DNA of 13,422 nt from Bacteroidota bacterium (GTDB taxonomy: Bacteria > Bacteroidota > Bacteroidia > Flavobacteriales > Schleiferiaceae): assembly GCA_003023665.1 (NCBI GenBank), contig PXYR01000042.1, positions 1 to 13,422 of the forward strand, read 5' to 3'. Below the pieces are notes generated by a model. That model saw nothing but the letters and a program-made list of their open reading frames with translations, searched no databases and was not told where the DNA came from. A program made the translations under genes and the position numbers. How positions within the stretch are numbered: the stretch's first letter is position 1; every line of letters begins with the position of its first letter. This document shows positions 1 to 7,075 of this stretch, piece by piece.

Positions 1-3
1 AAT

Positions 4-39
4 ATTCCGAACACACGTTTGGAATCACGTGTAATTCCA
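4..39. repeat. Overlapping short inverted repeats (ATTCC / GGAAT / ATTCC)
   Basis: ATTCC (4-8), GGAAT (21-25) and ATTCC (34-38) alternate, so the central GGAAT can pair with either flank. The right-hand pair extends to TGGAAT (20-25) and ATTCCA (34-39) around an 8-base spacer containing the palindrome CACGTG. This could be an operator or a small alternative hairpin downstream of the gene at 138-494. The arms are short enough to arise by chance. Bases 1-137 hold no convincing gene. Confidence 0.25.
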
Positions 40-137
40 GAATCCCAATGTTTTCAGTACCTTCAGGTTTGGGTCAATACAAAGTTTAGATGTCAAAGTA
101 AAGAGGGGTAGTGGATTCAGTTGCCATACTCTGCGCT

Positions 138-494
138 TCAGAGTTCGCTTCCATCAGCTTTGTTGAGTTCATTATCGTAGAACATAATAATACCGTATTC
201 ACCGTTCAGGTTTTGTATGGTGAACCAAACGGTTTTATTGAGGCTGTTTAAGCTATCACTTGTTTCTCGGAAAATATTTAAGATGTCCTCCCTGCTTTCT
301 GGATTTTCTTTCAAAAACTGATCTAGCTCAATCCCAGCCTCTTCATCCCCTTGTTCTTTTAACAGTGCTAGCAATTCGTCATCTGAAAGGGATTCAAAAA
401 TTGTTGATTTCTGATAAAACACTGCCTGGGAAATTGTTAAAAAAGTCAGTGATTGTGAAAAGTGCGCTTGCGCACTAATTGCGCTGTTTTGCAC
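138..494 (-). CDS. Small acidic hypothetical protein, GTG start
   Basis: I do not recognise this 118-residue protein. Its central part is rich in Asp and Glu and looks helical (SDDELLALLKEQGDEEAG, about residues 37-54), followed by LDQFLKENPESREDIL. It ends in a short hydrophobic/aromatic segment (VWFTIQNLNGEYGIIMFYDN). The composition looks like a genuine soluble protein, not a frame shadow. No signal peptide or membrane segment is evident. The first possible start is GTG at 494, with AAGG about 9 bases upstream and an in-frame TGA just before it. A second GTG at 422 would remove the first 24 residues, which look less protein-like and contain a DNA palindrome (461-476). It lies downstream of tRNA-Ser(UGA) on the same strand, 143 bases away. 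No function is assigned, and both the start and the gene's reality are uncertain. Confidence 0.5.
   Translation of the reverse strand: MQNSAISAQAHFSQSLTFLTISQAVFYQKSTIFESLSDDELLALLKEQGDEEAGIELDQFLKENPESREDILNIFRETSDSLNSLNKTVWFTIQNLNGEYGIIMFYDNELNKADGSEL
461..476. repeat. Perfect 16-base palindrome-like inverted repeat
   Basis: AGTGCGC (461-467) and GCGCACT (470-476) are exact reverse complements separated by TT. The spacer is too short for an RNA hairpin loop, so a DNA-binding site is more natural than an RNA structure. It falls near the start of the hypothetical gene at 138-494, inside its coding region if the GTG at 494 is used and upstream of it if translation starts at 422. It may be an operator, or simply Ala/Gln codon usage. 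Confidence 0.35.
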
Positions 495-599
495 AATTCC
501 GTACCTTGCAAATCAACGCAAAGGGACGCAGTTTCTGAGAAGGTCTTCATCAGGCATGCTGAGTCCCCAAATCGTACACCAAGTGTGCAAGTGTGCTTC

Positions 600-620
600 T
601 AAAACGCTGAGAATCAGCAT
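600..620 (-). terminator. Probable weak intrinsic terminator of tRNA-Ser(UGA)
   Basis: Read on the minus strand, GCTGA-TTC-TCAGC forms a hairpin (arms 614-618 and 606-610), extended by a T-G and an A-T pair, and is followed by GTTTTAG. It begins about 18 bases after the tRNA 3' end. The T-run is only four bases, so termination may be partial and some transcription could continue into the small gene at 138-494. Confidence 0.4.
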
Positions 621-637
621 GCTACTGACGAAAGTTG

Positions 638-722
638 CGGAGAGAGAGGGATTCGAACCCCCGGTACCTCTCGGTACGCTGGTTTTCAAGACCAGTGCAT
701 TCGACCACTCTGCCATCTCTCC
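638..722 (-). tRNA. tRNA-Ser(UGA)
   Basis: On the minus strand a full class II cloverleaf can be drawn. The acceptor stem is GGAGAGA (722-716) with TCTCTCC (645-639), and the discriminator is G73 at 638. The anticodon stem CTGGT/ACCAG encloses the loop CTTGAAA with anticodon TGA. A long variable arm follows (GTACC GAGA GGTAC), then the T-arm GGGGG-TTCGAAT-CCCTC. The long variable arm and G73 are normal for serine tRNA. The 3' CCA is not encoded (the discriminator is followed by CAA), so it must be added by the CCA-adding enzyme. It should read UCA and other UCN codons. Its promoter is at 757-786. Confidence 0.95.
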
Positions 723-756
723 GAATGGAAGTCATTACTGACCCCCGAGTGGGCGG

Positions 757-786
757 CAAATTTAAACAGGAATTCGTGTTTTACAA
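757..786 (-). promoter_or_regulatory. Bacteroidota-type promoter for tRNA-Ser(UGA)
   Basis: On the minus strand TTG (786-784), a 19-base spacer and TAAATTTG (764-757) match the Bacteroidota -33/-7 consensus (TTG, TAnnTTTG) with the expected spacing. Transcription would begin near 750-753, giving a leader of about 30 bases before the tRNA 5' end at 722. It lies between the tRNA and the divergent gene at 816. Confidence 0.65.
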
Positions 787-801
787 GGGCTATTTTGCAA
801 T

Positions 802-809
802 TATATTTG
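802..809 (+). promoter_or_regulatory. Candidate -7 element for the GWxTD-family gene
   Basis: TATATTTG matches TAnnTTTG exactly, but no TTG lies at the right distance upstream (only TTT near 780-782). It ends 6 bases before the ATG at 816, so a transcript from it would have almost no leader. The match could be chance in AT-rich DNA. Confidence 0.3.
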
Positions 810-815
810 AAGTCT

Positions 816-2294
816 ATGAAATCTCTAGGAAAAGTTGTTGTTTTCATTTTCGCGACGCTCGCTCTAAACGCACAAGAGCTTCGATTCGGATTGCGGCCAA
901 TACAATACGTTAGCGAGTCTAAAGGACCTTATGTTGATTTTTACAGCACATTAGATGCAAGTACAGTTGCTTTTGAAAAAGGTGCAGATTCTTTGTGGCA
1001 CGCTAGATTTAAGGTGGCCATTTCTTTTGAGGGTAAGATTGATGTTGTCCTTTTTGAATTATCAAGTGAAGACTCAGCCTCAAGCGCCCCGCTTATGCTT
1101 CAAAAAAGCACTTTCACCCTTGAAGCAGAAAATGCATTATTAAAAAGACCTTTAGAAGTTTATTTATACGATGAGGTCATCTCAAGAGATTGGACTTTTA
1201 GAGATACTCTAGAACTACCGAATGAAGATTTTTGGTTAGCCCAGCCCATCTTGTTAAACAATGTAACGGAAGTACCCGCAAATTATGTAAAGAGGGGGTT
1301 GCCCATCGTTCCAGTGGCATCCTTAGGAGTTCCTGTGTTTGAAAATGAAGAAGTATTGAGCATTTATGCCGAGGCGTTTATTGGTAACGGAAAATATATA
1401 CTACAGTACAAACTGACAGATAGTTTTGGCAACCTGATCCCAGGTACATCTGGTTATATGCGCTGTAATCAAGGGAGTACACCGTTGTACAACAAGCTTA
1501 ATTTTGCTTCACAGAAAAGCGGTCAATATGAGTTTAATGTGGTAATGTTGGACAGCACGGGTACAGCCGTAATGGAACGTAGTAGCCCATTCTACTGGTA
1601 CAATGATAAGGTAGATAACTCCGCATGGGATGGGCCGGAAGCAAGTATTAGTCGTGTAATGTTTGAAAAAGGTTGGGGATATTGGAACAAGGTGAATGAG
1701 TATCTGAGAATGATTGCACCGGTAGCATCATTTTCAGAAAGGCGTATTCTTTCTAATCTAAAGGATTCAGATGATACTGCGAGAATTGCCCAGTTCATTG
1801 TGAATTTTTGGAGAGAAAAAAACCCATCGGATCCATTAGGAGAGTGGAAAGGTTATCAAACTGTTGTTCAAAAAGTTGACCAGGAATTTGGTACACGTAC
1901 TGTTCGTGGTTACCGTACACAAATGGGTAGGGTATTTCTACAATATGGAGCACCATCTTTAGTAGAAGAACGACCTTTTGATGGTAGGAACTATCCATAT
2001 CAAGTTTGGCAATATGATCAATTGATCAGCAGCAGTACACCGGTGCAGCAAAATCAAATATTCATTTTTGTTGATCAAGAGTTGATTGGTCGTCAATATA
2101 CATTGATACACAGTTCTGCACTTGGCGAGGTAAAAGATCATAAATGGCAATACCATTTGACTAGGCATACCAATACAGGAGCAGATATTGACGCTACATC
2201 AACTCAGTATAGTAGAGATAACTTTGGTGAGCGTATTTCTAACTCCATAATCATTGGTAATCAGGGTACTTGGTTCGATAGATTCAACTACTAG
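816..2294 (+). CDS. Exported GWxTD-domain-family protein (degenerate motif)
   Basis: This is a 492-residue protein. ATG 816 is chosen because it begins a clean signal peptide (MKSLGKVVVFIFATLALNAQ, cleavage near residue 20). The TTG at 795 would only add seven residues ahead of it. Residues about 20-270 look beta-rich, with no catalytic motif I recognise. The C-terminal part (about 326-430) fits the GWxTD family: QFIVNFWREKNPSDP at 326-340, then RGYRTQMGRVFLQYGAP at 364-380. The family usually has GWxTD followed by RGR.YI.YG.P; here the signature reads GYRTQ, so Trp and Asp are both replaced. GWxTD proteins are periplasmic or envelope-associated with unknown biochemical role. The glycosyltransferase gene starts on the base after this stop codon (TAG|ATG), so the two are co-translated. 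A cell-envelope function is inferred; the family assignment is fairly secure. Confidence 0.85.
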   Translation: MKSLGKVVVFIFATLALNAQELRFGLRPIQYVSESKGPYVDFYSTLDASTVAFEKGADSLWHARFKVAISFEGKIDVVLFELSSEDSASSAPLMLQKSTFTLEAENALLKRPLEVYLYDEVISRDWTFRDTLELPNEDFWLAQPILLNNVTEVPANYVKRGLPIVPVASLGVPVFENEEVLSIYAEAFIGNGKYILQYKLTDSFGNLIPGTSGYMRCNQGSTPLYNKLNFASQKSGQYEFNVVMLDSTGTAVMERSSPFYWYNDKVDNSAWDGPEASISRVMFEKGWGYWNKVNEYLRMIAPVASFSERRILSNLKDSDDTARIAQFIVNFWREKNPSDPLGEWKGYQTVVQKVDQEFGTRTVRGYRTQMGRVFLQYGAPSLVEERPFDGRNYPYQVWQYDQLISSSTPVQQNQIFIFVDQELIGRQYTLIHSSALGEVKDHKWQYHLTRHTNTGADIDATSTQYSRDNFGERISNSIIIGNQGTWFDRFNY

Positions 2295-3320
2295 ATGAAG
2301 TATAAAATAGCGGTTGCCATATTAAATTGGAACGGAAAGGACTTGTTAGAAAAGTATCTTCCTAGTGTTATCGAACACAGCAAAGAGCACAGCGTATACG
2401 TTATAGACAACGATAGCGACGACGATAGCGTTGCTTATATTGAATCTAAATTTCCAGAGATTAAAATCATTCAGACTGGTGAAAATTTGGGTTATGCTGG
2501 AGGTTACAACAAAGGCCTGAAAGGGATAAAAGAGGAATTCGCTGTTTTACTCAATAGTGATGTTCGAACCACACCAGGTTGGCTTGATCCCATTGTCAAG
2601 CACTTTAATCTGTATCCAAAATGTGGTGCGTTGCAGCCAAAAATTCTTTGGGATAGACAACCAGATAAGTTTGAATACGCGGGAGCCTCTGGTGGTTTTA
2701 TTGATTCTCTAGGATATCCATTTTGTCGGGGTAGGGTTCTTCATGAATTAGAAATAGATCGGGGACAATACAATGATGCTACACAGGTTTTTTGGGCTAC
2801 TGGTGCATGCCTGGCAGTACGAATGGAAGCATTCTATGATGCGGGTAAGTTAGACTCCATGCTCTTTGCTCATATGGAGGAAATAGACCTCTGTTGGCGA
2901 ATGCAGCGGGCAGGTTACGAGATATGGGTGGAACCTCAATCAACGGTATATCATCTTGGCGGTGCTACCTTAAACGCGGATTCACCAAGAAAGACGTATT
3001 TAAATTTCAGAAATAACCTGATAATCCTGGTTAAAAATTTGCCACAATTGCGAGCAATGGGAGTTGTGTTTATCCGCCTAATACTTGACGGGATAGCAGG
3101 GTTGAAATTTATTTTGGAAGGCAAGCCGAAGCATGCTTTGGCCATATTAAAGGCGCACTTTGCCTTCTATGCCAGATTTACTAAAATTCAAAGCACCCGA
3201 ATGTCATTAGCACATCTCCCAATGTTGCGCATGAAAGATCTTAAAGGAACTTATCAGGGGAGTATGGTCTGGCAGTTTTATGTTAAAAGGGTAAAGTACT
3301 TCTCTAGATTTTATAGATAG
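2295..3320 (+). CDS. Family 2 glycosyltransferase (rhamnosyltransferase-like)
   Basis: This 341-residue enzyme has an N-terminal GT-A fold of the WbbL/rhamnosyltransferase-like group. It shows the first strand with AILNWNG (8-14), the nucleotide-binding VIDNDSDDDS (36-45), GENLGYAGGYNKG (62-74) and the metal-binding DXD-type LLNSD (85-89). The acceptor-side ATGACLAVR (168-176), AHMEEIDLCWR (192-202, probable catalytic base region) and VYHLGG (218-223) follow. A C-terminal hydrophobic stretch (about 254-275) probably attaches it to the inner membrane. It should transfer a sugar from a nucleotide donor to a growing polysaccharide or glycan on the cytoplasmic face; neither sugar nor acceptor can be read from the sequence. 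The ATG follows the upstream TAG with no gap, so translation is probably coupled to the GWxTD-family gene. No other polysaccharide genes are present, so it is not part of a visible O-antigen or capsule cluster. Confidence 0.93.
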   Translation: MKYKIAVAILNWNGKDLLEKYLPSVIEHSKEHSVYVIDNDSDDDSVAYIESKFPEIKIIQTGENLGYAGGYNKGLKGIKEEFAVLLNSDVRTTPGWLDPIVKHFNLYPKCGALQPKILWDRQPDKFEYAGASGGFIDSLGYPFCRGRVLHELEIDRGQYNDATQVFWATGACLAVRMEAFYDAGKLDSMLFAHMEEIDLCWRMQRAGYEIWVEPQSTVYHLGGATLNADSPRKTYLNFRNNLIILVKNLPQLRAMGVVFIRLILDGIAGLKFILEGKPKHALAILKAHFAFYARFTKIQSTRMSLAHLPMLRMKDLKGTYQGSMVWQFYVKRVKYFSRFYR

Positions 3321-3334
3321 TACTTGGTTCAAAA

Positions 3335-3393
3335 ATGAGATGTTTTTTAGTACTTAGCTCCAACCACTCTGTAAGTGTTGGAGAAAATCTCAT
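3335..3393 (+). other. Nested hairpin in the gap before the TonB-dependent receptor
   Basis: An outer stem ATGAGAT (3335-3341) / ATCTCAT (3387-3393) encloses an inner stem. The inner stem is CTCCAAC-C-ACT (3358-3368, one bulged C) paired with AGT-GTTGGAG (3374-3383) over a five-base loop. A direct repeat TAGTACTT lies at 3318-3325 and 3348-3355. There is no following T-run, so it is not a standard intrinsic terminator. It could be a processing or stability element at the 3' end of the glycosyltransferase message, or a leader structure for the receptor 70 bases downstream. No riboswitch class is recognised. Confidence 0.4.
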
Positions 3394-3461
3394 AATTCAA
3401 TAATCTTAAGACTGGATTGCGTAATAACATCTTATAACTTGTAGGCAATAAAACCAAAGAT

Positions 3462-5954
3462 ATGAGACGATTACTTTTATTTGCCTTGGTTGTGTTAGGC
3501 ACATCACTCGGAGCGCAAACATTGACTCAAACCATTAGGGGTACAGTCATAGATTCAGAGTCAAAATTTCCCTTGCCAGATGCAATGATTGTTTGTGATA
3601 ATGTCCAGGCATTCTCTGATGAATACGGGTTATTTGAAATGGAAGTAGAAATTGGACGTAAAATAGTTGCTGTGCAACTCTTTGGATACGATCCCACGTC
3701 AGCAGTAGTAGAGCTGAATTCCGCCAAACAAGCGGTAATACGAATTGCCATGACAGAGAGTACTGTTAAGCTTGACGAAGTTCAAGTGGTTGCAGCACCA
3801 CGCGGTGAGGTCAAAAATGAAATGGCTGTTGTTAGTGCGAGAAAGTTTTCTGTTGAGGAAACCAACCTTTATGCAGGATCACGTGGAGAACCAGCCCGTA
3901 TGGCTACCAACTTTGCCGGTGTTCAGGGTTCTGATGATACACGAAACGATATTGTGGTACGTGGAAATACACCTGCTGGTATTTTATACCGTTTTGAAGG
4001 TATTAATATTCCAAATCCCAATCACTTTGCTATTCCAGGAACTGGAGGAGGTCCCGTAACAATATTAAACAATAAGTATATCCAAAGCGGCGATTTTTAC
4101 ACTGGTGCTTGGCCAGGTGAATATGGAAATGCTATTGCCGGAGTTTTTGATTTGGAAATGCGCGATGGTAATAATGCTACACCTTTCGAGGGTAGCTTTC
4201 AATTTGGTCTTCTAGGGGTTGAGTTAATGGCAGAAGGACGAATTGGTAAGGAGAAGCCCAATGCGCCATCGTATTTAATTTTAGGTAGATATTCTACTTT
4301 AGGCATTGCGTCAAGATTGAATATACCACTAGGTACTACAGCAATTCCAAACTATGCTGATGGTGCTTTCCGATTCTCCTTTCCTCAAAAGGACGGTTCT
4401 AAATTGAGCCTATGGGGAATGGGTGGAACGTCTGATTTGGTTATTGATATTTCTGGAACAGATGGTGATTTAATCACTGGTGATTTTGAGGGAGTAGGTA
4501 TTGTTGATCGTGATCAGTTTTTTGACACGCATATGGGCGTTGTAGGTGCCACTTACACTAAACGTTTAGATAAGAACAGCTATCTTAAAAGTGGTGTAGC
4601 TGCTTCTCGTTCTGCGGTTCACGCCTTAAATACAAAAGTTTTCCGTGGAATAGATACAGCAGCCGTTGATGAGTATTATTGGAGAGTAGATTCTGCTCCC
4701 AAGATTTTGAATTACTGGTACTACGAGACAAAAATCCATGGCTATAGCCATTACGCCAAGAAGATAGATGCACGTCAGAGTTTCAAAGCAGGTGTTAATG
4801 TTGACTACGTAATGGTTGATTATTTAGATTCGACGCGAATAGTAAATGGCTTAACTGGACAAATTTCTCCTTGGGAATTCCCTTGGGGCACGGATAATGG
4901 TACTTCTAGTACAGACGGTTATGCTATTGTTCAACCATTTTTGAGCTATAAGAATAGATTAACTGATAAACTAACTATGACGGCTGGATTAACTGCGCTT
5001 TATTCAAATATAAATGACAATACTTTCAGCCCTATTGAACCGCGTTTAGGATTCAATTATGATGTTGACAAGCACAATAAGTTTTTTACAGGGGCAGGCT
5101 ATCATAGCCAAATGCAGAGTTCTTATTTGTATTACTACAGAGGCTCGCAAGCGACGCCTCAGGCCATTGCAGACGGTCTCTATGGAACAGAATACAACAA
5201 AGGCATGGGTTTAACCAAAAGCGCACATCTAGTAGCGGGCTGGGAACACAATTTTGATTATCCTGTTCGTATCAAGTTAGAAACCTATTATCAGTATTTA
5301 TGGGATGTGCCGGTAGAAATTGTGCCTTCATACTTTTCCTTAGTTAATGGTGGTGCAGGTTTTGGTCGTCTATGGGCAGAGCCTTTAGAAAATTCTGGAT
5401 TAGGCCGTAATTATGGAGTCGAATTTACTGCGGAGCATTATTATAGAAACGGCTTCTATAGTTTGTTTACTGGATCTCTTTTTGATGCTAAATACAAAGG
5501 ATCAAAAAATATTGCTGCTTCAGGTACTGGATCAACAGATGACGTTTGGGTAAATACAACTTTTAACGGCCGCTATGCATTCAACTTTATCATTGCTAAG
5601 AATTATAAGCTGAGCAAATATGGGGTGTTAAATTTAGGTTCTAAAGTCAGCTCCATAGGTGGGAGATGGTTTGGAGATGTTGATCCAACTGCATCTGCAT
5701 TAGCTTCAGAGATTGAGTTTATTGATAATGAAACGTTTAACAGTAATCAATACCGACCATACTTCCGATTGGATTTCAAGGTTGGATACAAATGGAACTT
5801 CCTAAACCTTGCTCATGAATTTGCATTAGATATTTCTAATATTACCAATAATAAGAACATTCTTACCCTGACGTACTTGCCAGAAACAGGTGATATAGCG
5901 GAGAATTATCAATTGGGATTGTTTCCAGTGTTCTATTATAAGATAGACTTTTAA
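3462..5954 (+). CDS. TonB-dependent outer-membrane receptor with carboxypeptidase-like N-terminal domain
   Basis: This is an 830-residue outer-membrane protein. The signal peptide MRRLLLFALVVLGTSLGAQ is cleaved near residue 19. Residues about 24-100 form a CarboxypepD_reg-like beta-sandwich (TIRGTVIDSESKFPLPDAMI... FSDEYGLFEM... FGYDP). LDEVQVVAA (104-112) is the TonB-box-like strand typical of Bacteroidota receptors. The plug domain runs over about 115-235, with RNDIVVRGNTPAGILYRFEG (161-180), IQSGDFYTGAWPGEYGNAIAG (207-227) and VFDLEMRDG. The remainder, with alternating aromatic strands, is the beta-barrel, ending in the C-terminal YYKIDF. It should import a ligand that is not identifiable here, using TonB energy. 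There is no SusD partner, so it is not a SusC/D glycan importer. It is separated from the glycosyltransferase by 141 bases; TAACTTG at 3435-3441 is a one-base-short match to a -7 element. It is followed by a strong terminator. Confidence 0.93.
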   Translation: MRRLLLFALVVLGTSLGAQTLTQTIRGTVIDSESKFPLPDAMIVCDNVQAFSDEYGLFEMEVEIGRKIVAVQLFGYDPTSAVVELNSAKQAVIRIAMTESTVKLDEVQVVAAPRGEVKNEMAVVSARKFSVEETNLYAGSRGEPARMATNFAGVQGSDDTRNDIVVRGNTPAGILYRFEGINIPNPNHFAIPGTGGGPVTILNNKYIQSGDFYTGAWPGEYGNAIAGVFDLEMRDGNNATPFEGSFQFGLLGVELMAEGRIGKEKPNAPSYLILGRYSTLGIASRLNIPLGTTAIPNYADGAFRFSFPQKDGSKLSLWGMGGTSDLVIDISGTDGDLITGDFEGVGIVDRDQFFDTHMGVVGATYTKRLDKNSYLKSGVAASRSAVHALNTKVFRGIDTAAVDEYYWRVDSAPKILNYWYYETKIHGYSHYAKKIDARQSFKAGVNVDYVMVDYLDSTRIVNGLTGQISPWEFPWGTDNGTSSTDGYAIVQPFLSYKNRLTDKLTMTAGLTALYSNINDNTFSPIEPRLGFNYDVDKHNKFFTGAGYHSQMQSSYLYYYRGSQATPQAIADGLYGTEYNKGMGLTKSAHLVAGWEHNFDYPVRIKLETYYQYLWDVPVEIVPSYFSLVNGGAGFGRLWAEPLENSGLGRNYGVEFTAEHYYRNGFYSLFTGSLFDAKYKGSKNIAASGTGSTDDVWVNTTFNGRYAFNFIIAKNYKLSKYGVLNLGSKVSSIGGRWFGDVDPTASALASEIEFIDNETFNSNQYRPYFRLDFKVGYKWNFLNLAHEFALDISNITNNKNILTLTYLPETGDIAENYQLGLFPVFYYKIDF

Positions 5955-5978
5955 CGTCCACTACATAGGAATTATAAG

Positions 5979-6005
5979 GCCCAAGCTATTGCTTGGGCTT
6001 TTTTT
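5979..6005 (+). terminator. Strong intrinsic terminator after the TonB-dependent receptor
   Basis: GCCCAAGC (5979-5986), loop TATT and GCTTGGGC (5991-5998) form a perfect 8-bp GC-rich stem followed by seven T residues (5999-6005). It starts 24 bases after the receptor stop. It also lies just beyond the end of the convergent minus-strand operon (stop at 6010). Read in that direction the hairpin is followed only by CTTATAATT, so it is mainly a plus-strand terminator. Confidence 0.9.
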
Positions 6006-6009
6006 GTTC

Positions 6010-7020
6010 TTACGTTTTGCGATAAAAACGGTGAACCACGCCTTCAATCTCAATGGAATAAAAACCATAGTGAGATGCATAGGTTACTGTAATTTGACTA
6101 GGAAGTTCAATATCAGGATTAGCATAAATACCGTGGTATTCCATACCGCCTTCTTCATTAAACTTTGTGCCTTCAAAGCTATTTGAATCAATTTTGACAA
6201 TATTAAACCAAGCACCTTCTCCTAATCCGCCTAACCAAATAGCTGTTTTTGGTAAAGATGCTGGTCTTTGCGGTTCTTCTATTGAACCAAGGATGGAGTC
6301 ATCTGGACGGCCATCTGTGTATTTACTTAGCGAACTCTCCAAAAGTCCAGCACTTAAATCTGAAAGACTGTGACGTCTGGATTTTTCCATGTACTGAAGT
6401 GTTCCTCCTTCAAAACTATAGATCACATCTTCAGTTTTTGCTGCTACAACATTGTAGAGTGGGGTAGGACGTATAGTCAGAGGGTATTTTAGTTTGGTGC
6501 CTATTGTACCGTCTTCGTTAGCGGCCTTTATAGTTTCCGTAACATATCTTGCACAGTTTGAGGCACTTTTATCTAAGCCGTTATAGGGAAAGTAACCCCG
6601 CTTAACCATTTCATCTGCATATGTTTTTGCCTTTGCAAAATTTATGGTCTTGCTGACAGAAAAGACTAAAGGGCCAACGCCATGCGTGTATTTCGATTTT
6701 GAATCTAATTCTTTGGCGATCTCCTCAACATTTGTGAGGTTCTTGTGCTCATCAAATGTTGCTTTTGTTTTCAATTCCAAAAGAGGATCTGTGTATTTGT
6801 TTCGTGCTCTACCATACCCTCGCGGAGTAATGTATCTGCCAAAATCGTAGTACAACACCTCATGTGTTTGAGGATTGATCAAGCAAATAGCTGCATGTCC
6901 AACACGCATGTTTAGATTTTTGAAAAAACCAGTTTTGCGAAGGAAAATAACCAAACTCTCGTCTGCGCGTGCAGTACACTGAGGCCAAGCTATTACAATT
7001 GCGGTGTCCAGGTATGACAT
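6010..7020 (-). CDS. DUF6695-like protein, possible circularly permuted papain/NlpC-type enzyme
   Basis: This 336-residue protein has no signal peptide and is probably cytoplasmic. The N-terminal half resembles Bacteroidota proteins I know as DUF6695: AIVIAWPQ at 7-14, VGHAAICLINP at 40-50, YYDFGRYITPRGYGRAR at 57-72 and SASNCARYV at 152-160. A His in a GHA strand (His42) followed about 115 residues later by a Cys at the start of a helix (Cys156 in SNCARYV) is the order seen in circularly permuted papain/NlpC-P60 folds (YiiX/LRAT-like). Asp59 could be a third polar residue. A peptidase, amidase or acyltransferase activity is therefore possible but unproven. Residues about 250-336 look like a separate beta-rich C-terminal part, with GIYANPDIELP and HYGFYSIEIEG. 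It starts 55 bases after the HAD gene on the same strand. TATTTTTG (7048-7041) could be its own -7 element, but no -33 match is present. Confidence 0.8.
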   Translation of the reverse strand: MSYLDTAIVIAWPQCTARADESLVIFLRKTGFFKNLNMRVGHAAICLINPQTHEVLYYDFGRYITPRGYGRARNKYTDPLLELKTKATFDEHKNLTNVEEIAKELDSKSKYTHGVGPLVFSVSKTINFAKAKTYADEMVKRGYFPYNGLDKSASNCARYVTETIKAANEDGTIGTKLKYPLTIRPTPLYNVVAAKTEDVIYSFEGGTLQYMEKSRRHSLSDLSAGLLESSLSKYTDGRPDDSILGSIEEPQRPASLPKTAIWLGGLGEGAWFNIVKIDSNSFEGTKFNEEGGMEYHGIYANPDIELPSQITVTYASHYGFYSIEIEGVVHRFYRKT

Positions 7021-7075
7021 ATGTATTTACAAAATCAACTCAAAAATACACATAATGAGTATTCTTAATGAAATG

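Noticed and set aside
1..111. Plus-strand frame 1 open from the window edge to TAG at 109-111, possibly the end of an upstream gene
   Set aside because: Only 36 codons, no recognisable motif, and this length is not significant; no other support.
260..478. Plus-strand 72-codon frame opposite the small acidic gene
   Set aside because: Its composition is unconvincing, and the minus-strand frame with acidic helical segments is the better candidate.
638..722. tRNA gene as a phage or island attachment site
   Set aside because: No integrase, no duplicated tRNA 3' fragment and no abrupt composition change were seen in the window.
513..741. Open frames on both strands across tRNA-Ser(UGA), giving peptides such as MAEWSNALVLKTSVPRG
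   Set aside because: These are the classic spurious translations of a serine tRNA and its complement; the tRNA explains the sequence.
795..815. Upstream TTG start for the GWxTD-family gene
   Set aside because: The ATG at 816 begins a standard signal peptide; the extra seven residues would sit ahead of it.
635..913. Plus-strand open frame of 92 codons over the tRNA and the start of the GWxTD-family gene
   Set aside because: It overlaps the antisense of the tRNA and a better-supported gene in another frame, and has no recognisable domain.
3462..5954. SusC-type glycan importer
   Set aside because: No SusD-like gene follows, and the length (830 residues) is shorter than usual SusC proteins; called a stand-alone TonB-dependent receptor.
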